A stretch of 64,000 nucleotides of DNA, from the NCBI GenBank assembly GCA_966211795.1, contig CBIHNW010000007.1:62001-126000 (forward strand), given 5' to 3'. The translations under genes were made by a program, and so were the position numbers. Below are positions 17,397-25,938 of the stretch, in pieces. Under the pieces are notes generated by a model, which saw only the letters and a program-made list of their open reading frames with translations, was not told the DNA's origin and did no database searches. Position 1 is the stretch's first letter. Each line of letters begins with the position of its first letter. This DNA is from 21-14-0-10-47-8 sp966211795 (GTDB taxonomy: Bacteria; Bdellovibrionota; Bdellovibrionia; Bdellovibrionales; Bdellovibrionaceae).

Positions 17397-19019
17397 ATGA
17401 AAACTCGCCTGCTCGCTCTTTCAGCTCTTTTCCTGTCTCTGGCCCTAGGTCCAGCTCACTCTTCATTTGCGGCCTCGACGGCCAAAGAAAATCCGTTGTC
17501 GGCGACGGCACAAATTTCGCCGTTTGAAGTCGAAGCCGGACAAATCGCGCAAGTCGAAATCGAATTGAAACTGCCGGAAAAGTACAAAGCTTATGAAGAT
17601 CAGTTTCGCTTGAAGGTGATTTCACCCGCAGAAGGCGTTCAGGTTTCGCAATTTCACATCGAACCCGTGAAAGAAATGTTCGACAAGTTTTCCAAGAAAC
17701 AAAAAAGCGTGATGGTCGGCACGGCCAAAATGCGCACGGCGGTCGAGTTTGAAAAGCTCTCGCAAGAAGGCGAGCAAAAGTTCATTCTGCAGCTCACCTA
17801 TCAAGCCTGCACCGACAGCTACTGTCTTTTTCCGCAAGCCATTGATCTTGACGTGCACTTTAAAGCGAAACCTTTGCCGCAACAAAGCGGATTGCCGCTG
17901 TCTTTCGAAGGCGCTTACAAAATGGGATTGGTCTGGGCCTTCCTTTTCGTTTTCGCTTTTGGATTTCTCACCAGCTTCACGCCTTGCGTTTACCCGATGA
18001 TTCCGATCACTCTCGCGATTCTTGGAAAAGAAGCCCATGTACGCTCTCGCTTGCAAAACTTTATGGTCAGCCTGGTTTATGTCGCCGGCATCGCCGTGAC
18101 TTTTTCTTCGCTCGGCGTTTTTGCCGCCAGCACCGGTGCCCTGTTCGGCTCGCTCTTGGCATCGCCATGGGTTTTGGGATTTATCTGCCTTGTTTTTGTC
18201 ACCATGGCGCTATCGATGTTTGGCGTTTTTGAATTGCAGGCTCCGCGATTCTTACGCGACGGAGTGCTATCTCACATGCAGCTTCGCGGTTATCTCGGCG
18301 CTTTCATCTCCGGATTGCTTGCCGGCGTTGTCGCGAGCCCCTGTGTCGGGCCGGTCTTAGTCGGAGTTTTAACTTTCGTCGCGCAGACGAAAAATCTGTG
18401 GCTGGGTTGTTGGCTTTTGTTCATCTACGCCCTGGGCATGGGATTGATTTTCCTGGTGCTGGGTCTTTCCACCAACATGACCAAGCTTCTCCCCCGCTCT
18501 GGCGCCTGGATGAATCGCGTGAAGATATTCTTCGGCCTCTTGCTTATCGCGGCCGCAGTCTATTATCTCGATATTTTATTGGTCAGTTCCAAAGTGATTC
18601 AAGGATCGTTCATCACGCGTGCCTTCTCGCATTCGGATGAAGAAAAGAAACCGGGCATTCCGGTCGACACCATCGCTTGGAAGCCTTATTCCGACGAGCT
18701 GCTCGCCCAAGCCGCCAAAGACAAAAAGCCCGTGATGATCGACTTCCGCGCCGACTGGTGCGCCGCTTGTCTCGAGATGGAAGAAAAAACTTTTCCATCA
18801 CAAGCCATCCAGCTCCTGTCTTCGCAATTCATGATGGTCCGTTTCGACGCCACTCAAGAATCCCCAAAGCTCAGCGAGCTTCGCACCAAGTACGGCATCG
18901 TCGGTCTCCCAACCATGCTCTTCTTCTCGCGCGATGGAAAATGGATTAAAGATTTAACCCTCACCGAATTCGAAGGCCCCGCCGGCTTCGAAACCAGAAT
19001 GAGCAAAGCCCTGAAATAA
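17397..19019 (+). CDS. dsbD: Thiol:disulfide interchange protein DsbD
   Basis: DsbD carries electrons from cytoplasmic thioredoxin across the inner membrane to periplasmic thiol proteins. All three modules are present in 540 residues: signal peptide (about 1-25); N-terminal alpha domain with the Cys pair CTDSYC; eight-helix membrane domain with FTPCVYPM and SPCVGPV cysteines; and C-terminal thioredoxin domain with WCAAC. A bidirectional hairpin separates it from the convergent regulator gene. Confidence 0.95.
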   Translation: MKTRLLALSALFLSLALGPAHSSFAASTAKENPLSATAQISPFEVEAGQIAQVEIELKLPEKYKAYEDQFRLKVISPAEGVQVSQFHIEPVKEMFDKFSKKQKSVMVGTAKMRTAVEFEKLSQEGEQKFILQLTYQACTDSYCLFPQAIDLDVHFKAKPLPQQSGLPLSFEGAYKMGLVWAFLFVFAFGFLTSFTPCVYPMIPITLAILGKEAHVRSRLQNFMVSLVYVAGIAVTFSSLGVFAASTGALFGSLLASPWVLGFICLVFVTMALSMFGVFELQAPRFLRDGVLSHMQLRGYLGAFISGLLAGVVASPCVGPVLVGVLTFVAQTKNLWLGCWLLFIYALGMGLIFLVLGLSTNMTKLLPRSGAWMNRVKIFFGLLLIAAAVYYLDILLVSSKVIQGSFITRAFSHSDEEKKPGIPVDTIAWKPYSDELLAQAAKDKKPVMIDFRADWCAACLEMEEKTFPSQAIQLLSSQFMMVRFDATQESPKLSELRTKYGIVGLPTMLFFSRDGKWIKDLTLTEFEGPAGFETRMSKALK

Positions 19020-19039
19020 AAAGCTCGGAGCTTTATTTC
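19013..19039. terminator. Bidirectional terminator between dsbD and the HTH gene
   Basis: GAAATAAA...AAGCTC and GAGCTTTATTTC form an inverted repeat spanning both stop codons, with A/T-rich ends on each side that give U-rich tails in both directions. One arm has two extra A residues. Confidence 0.5.
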
Positions 19040-19551
19040 AGAGGCGATTTGCGGCGCTTTTTCCAACCTTGTTTTCGTCGAAACTCGGGATCGCGAAACA
19101 GATTGCTCGCAATCATCGCCACCGCCGCCGGTTTCGTTTGCAGGGAACTGCGCTGAACCCAAGAATGAATCTCCGCCTGCGGCAATAACTTCTGCCAAAT
19201 CAGTTGCGAAAATCTCTGCCGCAGCTTTGGTCGAATCGCATAGATCAATTCACAATCCAAAGCCTCCGCCGCCCGCGCCAAAGTTTCGAGCGTGATCTTT
19301 CCTTCGGATTCCATCTGCTCAAGCTTCGAATAGCCGGCCGATGAAATCTTCAACTTCCGAGAAACGGTCTCCGCCGGAAGCATCAAGGCCTCGCGAGCCG
19401 CACGCAACCAACCAACCTGCTGAGGCGCCGTCTTCTCAGCGCGATTGAAAAGATCAACCGCCACATCATGCTCTTTGCACGGAAAGTCTTTGGTCCACCA
19501 TCGCATAAACGCCTGATATTGATCTTTGTCTGTCATTTGTTTCATGGCCAC
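19033..19551 (-). CDS. HTH regulator resembling mobile mystery protein A
   Basis: A 172-residue protein with an XRE-type helix-turn-helix in the middle. The segment GWLRAAREALMLPAETVSRK followed by ITLETLARAAEALDCELIYA closely recalls the mobile mystery protein A family (TIGR02612), in which A is usually paired with a Fic-domain protein B. No Fic-like partner is adjacent. The basic C-terminus (KKRRKSPLK) extends the normal domain. Two palindromes just upstream (19578-19593 and 19629-19654) are probable autoregulatory operators. Start may be the first or fourth codon Met. Confidence 0.75.
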   Translation of the reverse strand: MAMKQMTDKDQYQAFMRWWTKDFPCKEHDVAVDLFNRAEKTAPQQVGWLRAAREALMLPAETVSRKLKISSAGYSKLEQMESEGKITLETLARAAEALDCELIYAIRPKLRQRFSQLIWQKLLPQAEIHSWVQRSSLQTKPAAVAMIASNLFRDPEFRRKQGWKKRRKSPLK

Positions 19552-19577
19552 CCATGTAGGGCGACCTCACTTTTAAG

Positions 19578-19593
19578 TCAACCAATTGGTTGA
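19578..19593. promoter_or_regulatory. 16-bp perfect palindrome, operator 1 of the HTH gene
   Basis: TCAACCAATTGGTTGA, 27 bp upstream of the HTH start codon. The half-site TCAACC recurs in the second palindrome at 19629-19654, so both are likely bound by the same protein, most simply by the adjacent HTH regulator. Confidence 0.65.
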
Positions 19594-19628
19594 GCTAAAA
19601 ATTCGAAATCTTTCCCAAGGCCCTAAAC

Positions 19629-19654
19629 TTAACTCAACCAGTTAGTTGAGTTAA
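19629..19654. promoter_or_regulatory. Palindrome, operator 2 of the HTH gene
   Basis: TTAACTCAAC and GTTGAGTTAA pair across a 6-nt centre CAGTTA. The arms contain the same TCAAC half-site as operator 1. Confidence 0.65.
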
Positions 19655-19659
19655 AATGG

Positions 19660-19750
19660 ATGGCACAAGTGAGTCAAAGATTTGATCAAATACTAATGGC
19701 AAGAATGAATCATAGTTTTGATCACAGAACTGATAGCAAGAGTGGGTCAC
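19660..19750. repeat. Degenerate 36-bp tandem repeat, about 2.5 units
   Basis: Units begin at 19660, 19696 and 19733 with ATGGCA/ATGGCA/ATAGCA, continue with AAGARTGARTCA-like sequence and contain TTTTGATCA or TTTGATCA in the first two. Translated on the plus strand it gives a repeating MA-x5-FD motif, but no ribosome site or convincing gene follows. It lies between the operators and the coiled-coil gene. Confidence 0.55.
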
Positions 19751-19760
19751 AACTTACCGC

Positions 19761-20246
19761 TTACATTCGTTTGAGGCGGGCCAGTTCCATTTTTGTTTCG
19801 TTCAGCGCGGATTGTGCCGAAATCATTTGTGCTTCTTTTTCGCTGACCAGTTTTTGCAATTGGGTCATGCGGACTTCGTAGCTGCGCAGAACGCTGTTGT
19901 GGCGATCCATCATTTCCTGAATTTTGTAATCCATGGATTTGCGCTCGCCCAGGCGCGTGTGCAGGGCCGTGATTTTTTGGGTGGCATCCACGCTCAAAGC
20001 CTGATCGTTTTGATCGAGCTTTTGCAGAGCTTGTTGGATGCGTTCGAATTTCACTTGCGAGCTTTTGATGAATTCGTTGATTTGGCTGACGACCCGGTTC
20101 AGGCTTTCCGCCAATTGTTGAACCTGGGTGCGGTTCTCGAGGATTTTCTGCTCAAGGACATTCAGATGATTCTGAGCGGGCGCTTCGAAGACCCTTGATT
20201 TAGCACCGCTTTCACCGAACAGTTCTGGATTTAGTTCCTTTTGCAT
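19761..20246 (-). CDS. Coiled-coil protein of unknown function
   Basis: A 161-residue soluble protein that is almost entirely heptad-like from about residue 28 (NVLEQKILENRTQVQQLAES) to the C-terminus, rich in Gln, Leu, Lys and Glu, without signal peptide or membrane helix. It would form a long alpha-helical dimer or bundle. No enzymatic motif is visible. It is divergent from the gene at 20283 across 36 bp, sharing a small promoter region. Confidence 0.7.
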   Translation of the reverse strand: MQKELNPELFGESGAKSRVFEAPAQNHLNVLEQKILENRTQVQQLAESLNRVVSQINEFIKSSQVKFERIQQALQKLDQNDQALSVDATQKITALHTRLGERKSMDYKIQEMMDRHNSVLRSYEVRMTQLQKLVSEKEAQMISAQSALNETKMELARLKRM

Positions 20247-20282
20247 TTGACCCCCTCAAGTTTTGCCTCTTAAGCTTTAAGT

Positions 20283-21536
20283 ATGCTGAAAGTCCAAGCT
20301 TTAATAAAGTACTTATCGGAAAATAATCCACAAAGCACTCCGGTGCGCTTGGCACTTTTCAACTACCTCACCAACATGGCGAGCACTCAGGAGCTCGTGA
20401 CGCCCGAATTGCTCGAGAGTTTCTTTGCGCTTTGCCTGGATTACACTCATTGGCAGCAAAATCGCGATCAGCTCGGCTCGGAAATTCAAGAGATGCTGGG
20501 TGAGCACGTGGATGTGTCAGCGCTCAAGCTTCCGCAGCAAACTCAGGTCGTCGAGCTGGAAAGTCTGACGGATGTCACAGATGCGCTTCAGTGCTACCTC
20601 AATGCGATCTACAAAAAAGGTGAAAAGTATCGCTTGATCCTAGAAGGCGATAAAAAAATCCTGGCCATCGTGCTGATGCCGGATCAATCGATCCAAATTC
20701 GCACTTTTGATCGCAAAATGGTGATCCGCCACGGTCAGCTCGAGCCTTTGAAGAAAGATCTGATTTTATATTACAACTCGAACCTGGAGATTGTACCGGA
20801 TCAAGTTCAGAGAATGGAAATCGGCCCTTTTGTCACGGCTCAGTTTATTCTGTCCGACACTGGGGTCGAAGGCAGCCTGATTCGGGGCTACCAGCACCAA
20901 AAGTTCTTTGACCTGAAGGGCGAGAACCTGGCGACTTACCCAAAGCTTTTTTACTCGATCAAACGCATTGAACAGTATTTTCTACAGCGCCAATCGGACC
21001 CTTTTTATCAGGAAACGGTGTCGGGCCTTGAGCGAATCATTGAAAAAATGCGCCTGCACGAAATGGACAGCTTCCAAGAGGCCGTCGATATCATGGCAAG
21101 GGCTCAGAACGTCCTCGAGTACGTCTTTACCGGTGACAAGCTCCTGACTTTGTTGATAAGAGACCTTCAACACACTCTCTCTCAGAGAAACAGCCGCGTC
21201 GCGAGGACGCCGCAGAAAGTTGAAGAGTCATGGAATCCATTGACGGCTCATTCGAGCCCACCGAACAGTCCGAATCTCAATCCACAAACCAGACCCGTGG
21301 AGCGACCGTATCCGAATCCGGCGACCAACCCGAACAGTCTGGCCAATCGGATCAAGGCGACTTTGAATCCGAAATCGGCGCAGGCTCAAGCTCAAGCGCA
21401 GACGATGGCGACGAGGGATCTACTGAGTTCGATGCAAGCTCAGACTCCATCTCGGAGGACGATGAGCTCGATGCCGGATCCGACGACCGACCCCGAAATG
21501 CTCCACGACCTTCTCGGGTCCGACTTAACAAGCTGA
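20283..21536 (+). CDS. Conserved-looking hypothetical protein with Pro/Ser/Gln-rich tail
   Basis: The 417-residue protein is soluble by inspection. Residues 1-305 look globular with helical N- and C-terminal portions and a beta-rich centre (YRLILEGDKKILAIVLMPDQ). Residues about 306-417 are low complexity, rich in Pro, Asn, Ser and Gln, with a QAQAQAQ run. I do not recognise the family. The last 307 nt of the gene are shared, in another frame, with the start of the pseudouridine synthase gene. Confidence 0.7.
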   Translation: MLKVQALIKYLSENNPQSTPVRLALFNYLTNMASTQELVTPELLESFFALCLDYTHWQQNRDQLGSEIQEMLGEHVDVSALKLPQQTQVVELESLTDVTDALQCYLNAIYKKGEKYRLILEGDKKILAIVLMPDQSIQIRTFDRKMVIRHGQLEPLKKDLILYYNSNLEIVPDQVQRMEIGPFVTAQFILSDTGVEGSLIRGYQHQKFFDLKGENLATYPKLFYSIKRIEQYFLQRQSDPFYQETVSGLERIIEKMRLHEMDSFQEAVDIMARAQNVLEYVFTGDKLLTLLIRDLQHTLSQRNSRVARTPQKVEESWNPLTAHSSPPNSPNLNPQTRPVERPYPNPATNPNSLANRIKATLNPKSAQAQAQAQTMATRDLLSSMQAQTPSRRTMSSMPDPTTDPEMLHDLLGSDLTS

Positions 21537-22327
21537 TCGCCGATAGCGGATTGGCCAGCCGACGTGCGGCCGACCGTTTGATCGAAGAAGGCCAAGTCAC
21601 CGTCAACGGCAAAAAAGTGTACGAGCTTGGCATCAAAGTCGATCCCAACAACGATCACATTTTCCTGCAAGGCAAACCGCTTCGCAAAAAGTTCGAACAT
21701 GTTTACATCATGTTTTACAAGCCCCGTGGCGTCCTGACGACCATGGAAGATCCTTTAGAGCGACCGACGATCAAAAACTTTCTCGAAGAAGTTCCGACCC
21801 GCGTTTTTCCGGTCGGTCGTCTGGACTGGGATTCGGAAGGCTTGCTGCTTTTGACCAATGACGGAGATTACGCCAACCGCGTGACTCATCCGAAAGAAGA
21901 AGTCACCAAGACCTATCTGGTCAAAGTCGACGGCAAACCCACCGATGATAAAATCAAAAAACTTCTAATGGGTGTCACCATCGTCGGCGGAAAAGTGTCG
22001 GCCAAGTCGGTCGAAAAAGTGAAGCGCGGTCGCGAGCAGTATGATTGGCTTAAGATCGTGATCACCGAGGGTAAGAACCGTCAAATCCGTCAGATGTTCG
22101 AGAAAATCGGCTTTGACGTATTGAAACTGCAGCGTGTGGCCATCGGTCGTTTGCGATTGGGAAATCTTCAGCGCGGCGAACTGGTGTACCTGAACGACAT
22201 TGCCGCCGAGCGGGTTTTCCAGCAAGATATGCCGGAGATGGTGAAGGAAAAGAAAAGCTACAAAGGCCGGCAGAAATCTACGAAATCCACCAAGTCCGGA
22301 CCGAAAGCCCATTTCGCAAAACGATGA
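21230..22327 (+). CDS. rluB: rRNA pseudouridine synthase (RluB/RsuA family) with acidic N-terminal extension
   Basis: The catalytic part begins with an S4 RNA-binding domain (RLNKLIADSGLASRRAADRL, about residue 98), then the synthase domain with catalytic Asp in FPVGRLDWDSEGLLLLTNDG and the EGKNRQIRQM motif, ending in a Lys-rich tail. The family isomerises uridine in 23S or 16S rRNA; RluB (position 2605) is the closest guess. The first 97 residues are Ser/Asp/Glu-rich and overlap the upstream gene. No ATG, GTG or TTG occurs in frame between the ATG at 21230 and the S4 domain, and a TGA precedes it, so this start is forced. It overlaps the next gene by 4 bp. Confidence 0.88.
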   Translation: MESIDGSFEPTEQSESQSTNQTRGATVSESGDQPEQSGQSDQGDFESEIGAGSSSSADDGDEGSTEFDASSDSISEDDELDAGSDDRPRNAPRPSRVRLNKLIADSGLASRRAADRLIEEGQVTVNGKKVYELGIKVDPNNDHIFLQGKPLRKKFEHVYIMFYKPRGVLTTMEDPLERPTIKNFLEEVPTRVFPVGRLDWDSEGLLLLTNDGDYANRVTHPKEEVTKTYLVKVDGKPTDDKIKKLLMGVTIVGGKVSAKSVEKVKRGREQYDWLKIVITEGKNRQIRQMFEKIGFDVLKLQRVAIGRLRLGNLQRGELVYLNDIAAERVFQQDMPEMVKEKKSYKGRQKSTKSTKSGPKAHFAKR

Positions 22328-23190
22328 ATCGAGCGCTCGGATTTTTCTACGTTCTCTTAGCCGGTGTCGGCTTTGGTTTCCTGGGAATCTTCGGGCGTTT
22401 GGCTTTTCAAAGCGGGCTCAGCGTCGGCGAACTTCTCACTTGGCGCTTTAGCTCGGCCGCGATTTTGTTGTGGCTGGGACTTTTTCTCTTCCGTCCCCGT
22501 CTTCTTCTGATGCCCTTCAAGCAAATTCTGATTTCCTGCCTGTTGGGGGCCAGCGGCTACGCCGTCTTTTCCACTCTCTATTTTAAGGCCATCGAAGGCA
22601 TTTCGGTTCCCCTGGCGGCCCTGCTGCTTTTCACCTTCCCGATCTTCGTGAATCTTGGCGCGCACTTTGTTTTAAAGCAGCGAATGACCCGCAATCAGAC
22701 CCTGAGCCTGATTCTTGCCTGCGTGGGCTTGGGGATTTTGCTGTGGGGTCCGATGTTCGTGAATTCAAAATCGGCGGTGCTGTACGGTTTGGGATCGGCA
22801 GTGGTGTACTCGATTTACGTTTTGGTCAGCGGTCAGATTCAGCAGAATGTGAAACCTTTGACGTCGAGCCTTTACGTGATCACGGCCGCAGCCATCACTT
22901 TGTTTTTCTTCCATCATCCGGATCCATCTCGAGTGCTCGATTTCAATTCGCACCAATTGACCTGCATTGTCGGATTGGCGGTGATTTCCACCATCGGCCC
23001 TTTGACGTTCTTTTTGGCGGGATTGCAGCGCCTTCCCAGCTCGCAAGCTTCGATCATCGGCATGATCGAGCCGGTCGTGGCCTCGATCGCCGCTGGATAT
23101 TTTCTGGGTGAGCATCTGACGAATTTTCAACTGGTCGGCGCGGTCGTCGTGATCGCGGCGCTGGTGCTGAATGCGCTGGAAAAACGGTAG
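22324..23190 (+). CDS. EamA/DMT-superfamily transporter
   Basis: The 288-residue integral membrane protein has about ten hydrophobic helices arranged as two EamA repeats; the second ends with the typical EPVVASIAAGYFLGEHLTNFQ and GAVVVIAALVLN. Such proteins export metabolites, but the substrate is not readable. The ATG overlaps the pseudouridine synthase stop (ATGA). Confidence 0.85.
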   Translation: MNRALGFFYVLLAGVGFGFLGIFGRLAFQSGLSVGELLTWRFSSAAILLWLGLFLFRPRLLLMPFKQILISCLLGASGYAVFSTLYFKAIEGISVPLAALLLFTFPIFVNLGAHFVLKQRMTRNQTLSLILACVGLGILLWGPMFVNSKSAVLYGLGSAVVYSIYVLVSGQIQQNVKPLTSSLYVITAAAITLFFFHHPDPSRVLDFNSHQLTCIVGLAVISTIGPLTFFLAGLQRLPSSQASIIGMIEPVVASIAAGYFLGEHLTNFQLVGAVVVIAALVLNALEKR

Positions 23191-23228
23191 GTCGAGTCGA
23201 AGCCCGAGACTGCCGTGGGTGGCACCGG

Positions 23229-24458
23229 TTACTTCTTGTTTTCCCCGTCGAGAATTTCTTTTTCTTTAAGGACCCGGGCGCGCACGCGTGCAAAATCGTT
23301 TGCAATATCACTCTTCATATTGCAACCCAGCTCAAGGACATCCGGAATATTGGCAATCAAGTTGGCCATCAACATCTTCGGCGAACACTGCGCATCTTTC
23401 CCGATTTGGGCATCAATCCAAATCCAAGCCGTTGGTGTCTGCACGTGAAGGGTGGCAACGACGGAGATGTCTTGAACGTTGCCGTAACCAATATAGACAC
23501 TCGCTTCTCTGTGCCCGGATCTTTCGTTGGACCAACGGTAACCGGAGGCAGGAAACTTGGAAGTGGTCGTTAAGAATTCGGCATCGTCTGCGAAAATGTC
23601 CACCCGATCTGTCATTTTATTCGTGTCCGGTCCGCAGCCGCGCGGTTGCTCACCCGAGAGAAGCTCAATTAATTTTCTTTTTTGCTCTTGCCAGTATGGC
23701 GAGTCATCCATTTCTTTAGCTTCTTTTGTGATCAAGTTATAGTCGCAAGATTTCAGACCATTGATAAAACCGACCTCATTGTAAGTCGAATAAATCAAAC
23801 GCTTTCGATACACCAGATTTTGAATCTTGACGGCCTTGGCTTCGTCGAACCCCGACAAGTGCGAAAGCTCGTGAATCAAGAGATCGAAAATTTCAAGATT
23901 CAAACTGAAAGGAGAAATTTTCTGCAGCTCTTGATAACTGATGCAGATTTCTCCACTTTTGTAGTTTCCCTTAGCGCTACCACTGCGTTGACCGTCTTTG
24001 GACTGACAAGCTTCCAACTGTGGCTTAATCTGAATGGAATGCGATCTCAGGGCATCGATCAAGGGCGATGAGCTTTCTCTCTCTGCACCCAACAGTAAAA
24101 ATTCGCCCACCAGTTTGCGCGAGCCGCGACCAAACTGAAAATCGTAAACCAACTCGTCCGCCTGCGAATATCTCATCTTCATGAAAGCCAGTCGTTTCTC
24201 GAGCACCGCGAGCTCTTCGGCGAAGACCTTTTTCACTTGCGCCAACGAACTGTGGACCGAGTCTCCACCCGATCCATCAATCCCGCCGCCGCCATTGTGA
24301 GCGACCGGTGCGCCCGAAGGCCCTGGCGCGGCCTGCGCAGGTCCGTCGGCTGGCGATGAACCACCCGAACTGCCACCTTTTTGACAAGCTGACAACCCAA
24401 TGGTCACTCCGAGCAATAGAAGCGTGATTCTCGCCATATAAGAACGAAGGAATTGCAT
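23229..24458 (-). CDS. Lipoprotein with zincin-type HExxH motif and a C-terminal domain shared with the gene at 25215
   Basis: From the ATG at 24458 (GAGGAGA upstream) the 409-residue protein has a lipoprotein signal with lipobox LSAC (Cys25), a Gly/Pro/Ser-rich linker to about 65, and LLIHELSHLSGFDE with H196, E197 and H200, matching the HExxHxxG metal-site pattern of zincin peptidases. The C-terminal 175 residues contain SPYW, QPRGC, CSPKMLMANLIA and ILDGE, all also present in the small secreted protein at 25215-25778. Whether it is an active protease is inference. A further ATG at 24473 exists. Confidence 0.75.
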   Translation of the reverse strand: MQFLRSYMARITLLLLGVTIGLSACQKGGSSGGSSPADGPAQAAPGPSGAPVAHNGGGGIDGSGGDSVHSSLAQVKKVFAEELAVLEKRLAFMKMRYSQADELVYDFQFGRGSRKLVGEFLLLGAERESSSPLIDALRSHSIQIKPQLEACQSKDGQRSGSAKGNYKSGEICISYQELQKISPFSLNLEIFDLLIHELSHLSGFDEAKAVKIQNLVYRKRLIYSTYNEVGFINGLKSCDYNLITKEAKEMDDSPYWQEQKRKLIELLSGEQPRGCGPDTNKMTDRVDIFADDAEFLTTTSKFPASGYRWSNERSGHREASVYIGYGNVQDISVVATLHVQTPTAWIWIDAQIGKDAQCSPKMLMANLIANIPDVLELGCNMKSDIANDFARVRARVLKEKEILDGENKK

Positions 24459-24556
24459 TTGGGTTCTCCTCATCTCCGAACCGATATCATTTCAAAGACC
24501 ATACCGGTTCGGGGCTTCATGGTCCTTTTTCCAGTCGCGAGCGTCGTTCCGATTCC

Positions 24557-25129
24557 CTAATACAAGATTCGCAATTGCAGACCGTAGACTCCGGGCACAT
24601 CGCCGGCGAAAACGGCGTGGTAGCTGGCCAGCAATTCCAGTTGCGTGTCGGCCGTGCGAAAAAATCTCAGCCCCGTAAAGGCGCCTCCACCAAAGCCACC
24701 TGCATTCTTGTTATCGTCACCTTTTTTGTAGCCAGCATAGCCCGCTCCAAGTTCGGCTCCGAAGATCGGCGAAATGTCGCTGGTGAAAGGCAAAAATCCG
24801 TATCCCAAATTCAAACCAAAATACTGAGAGGCCGAATTCGCCGCCGCCTGTGCATCAAAACGGATCTCTCCATTTTCATTCGCTTCCCAGTGCTTTCCGT
24901 AAGAAAGGCCGTACATGATGCCGCCTTGATTCGAGGTCGAAGATCCGAAAGGCCCAAAGCCAAACGAAGTAAACTGATGCGTCTTCACCCGGCGATCGAT
25001 GCGTTCGATCTCTTGATCCTCAATATCACCAACCGTGGGTTTGTGTTTTTTCGGGGCCTGCGCGAAGGCGCCTGCAGATTGAAACAAAATTCCCGCGATC
25101 ATTAAGACCGTGACCAAAGACTTTTCCAT
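24557..25129 (-). CDS. Small outer-membrane beta-barrel-like protein
   Basis: A 190-residue exported protein with signal peptide (about 1-24, cleavage after AFAQ). The mature region alternates hydrophobic and polar residues, is rich in Gly, Phe, Tyr and Ala, and ends LQLRILY with a terminal aromatic residue, consistent with an eight-stranded barrel. It lies between the two related secreted-protein genes on the same strand. Confidence 0.65.
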   Translation of the reverse strand: MEKSLVTVLMIAGILFQSAGAFAQAPKKHKPTVGDIEDQEIERIDRRVKTHQFTSFGFGPFGSSTSNQGGIMYGLSYGKHWEANENGEIRFDAQAAANSASQYFGLNLGYGFLPFTSDISPIFGAELGAGYAGYKKGDDNKNAGGFGGGAFTGLRFFRTADTQLELLASYHAVFAGDVPGVYGLQLRILY

Positions 25130-25214
25130 TTGAAACCTCCCATTTGAGATTCGTGGTTTTCACTCTGATTTCCGGCGAAGCTTCGGAATGAAGCTTCGCC
25201 TTTTCGACAGAGAC

Positions 25215-25778
25215 CTATTTCTCTCCGTCTAAAATTTCTTGAACCTTGGTTTGAATCGCTTGTGCCACTTCGGGAGAGGTCTGTCCATTCTCCCCACAGT
25301 GAGCAATCATCACGTAAGGTGAATAAGCGATTAAATTTGCGAGTGCGGCTTTTGGTGAACAGGTCTTCGTCAAAAGAGCCATAGTCCCTTGTTGCAAATA
25401 AACCCGGATTTCGGAAACTTCCGGTTGGTAAAAGTCCACATTGACCGAAGAAACGTAAAACTCATTCTTGCTATTGTAGCTGCCGTGCTCGGTCTGATAA
25501 TGACCCGAGGTCGCGAGCACGCGGTCTTCGCCGTATGAGCCGGTGAATTCCAAATCATCCATGAAAATTTCAAGACCGCTCGCCTGGTTGTCCGCGAAGC
25601 TGCATCCGCGCGGTCGGATGCGATTCATTTCTTTTGCAAAATCTTGAAATTGCTTGTTCCAGTAAGGACTCGCTTTCATTTCGTTCATCTCGGCATCGAT
25701 CGCGTTCGTGTTGCAGCTCTCGTTCGCCAAAGCGTGAAGTGAGAAGAGCGCCAGTAAAGTGATGATTGCTTTTTTCAT
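25215..25778 (-). CDS. Secreted protein related to the C-terminal domain of the zincin lipoprotein
   Basis: A 187-residue exported protein with signal peptide ending near LANES. It shares with the protein at 23229 the ordered motifs SPYWNKQ, RPRGC, CSPKAALANLIAYSP and ILDGE, and six cysteines suggest disulfides. It has no HExxH. It looks like the stand-alone version of that C-terminal domain. An AAGGAG-type ribosome site precedes the ATG. Function unknown. Confidence 0.75.
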   Translation of the reverse strand: MKKAIITLLALFSLHALANESCNTNAIDAEMNEMKASPYWNKQFQDFAKEMNRIRPRGCSFADNQASGLEIFMDDLEFTGSYGEDRVLATSGHYQTEHGSYNSKNEFYVSSVNVDFYQPEVSEIRVYLQQGTMALLTKTCSPKAALANLIAYSPYVMIAHCGENGQTSPEVAQAIQTKVQEILDGEK

Positions 25779-25938
25779 AAAGAACTCCTTTTTTCGTGAA
25801 GCTTCTAGGCTTCAGGTTTGTTGTGTGTTGCTGACAGAAAGGAGAATAACGCAGGCAATCAGGACCTTCATTTGGAGATTAGCTAATAATTACTGTTTAA
25901 ATTATCTATTGGTTATTTTTCATGTTTAAATACTTGTA

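Noticed and set aside
19660..19881. Plus-strand 73-codon frame through the 36-bp repeats
   Set aside because: It owes its length to the repeat and then runs antisense into the coiled-coil gene.
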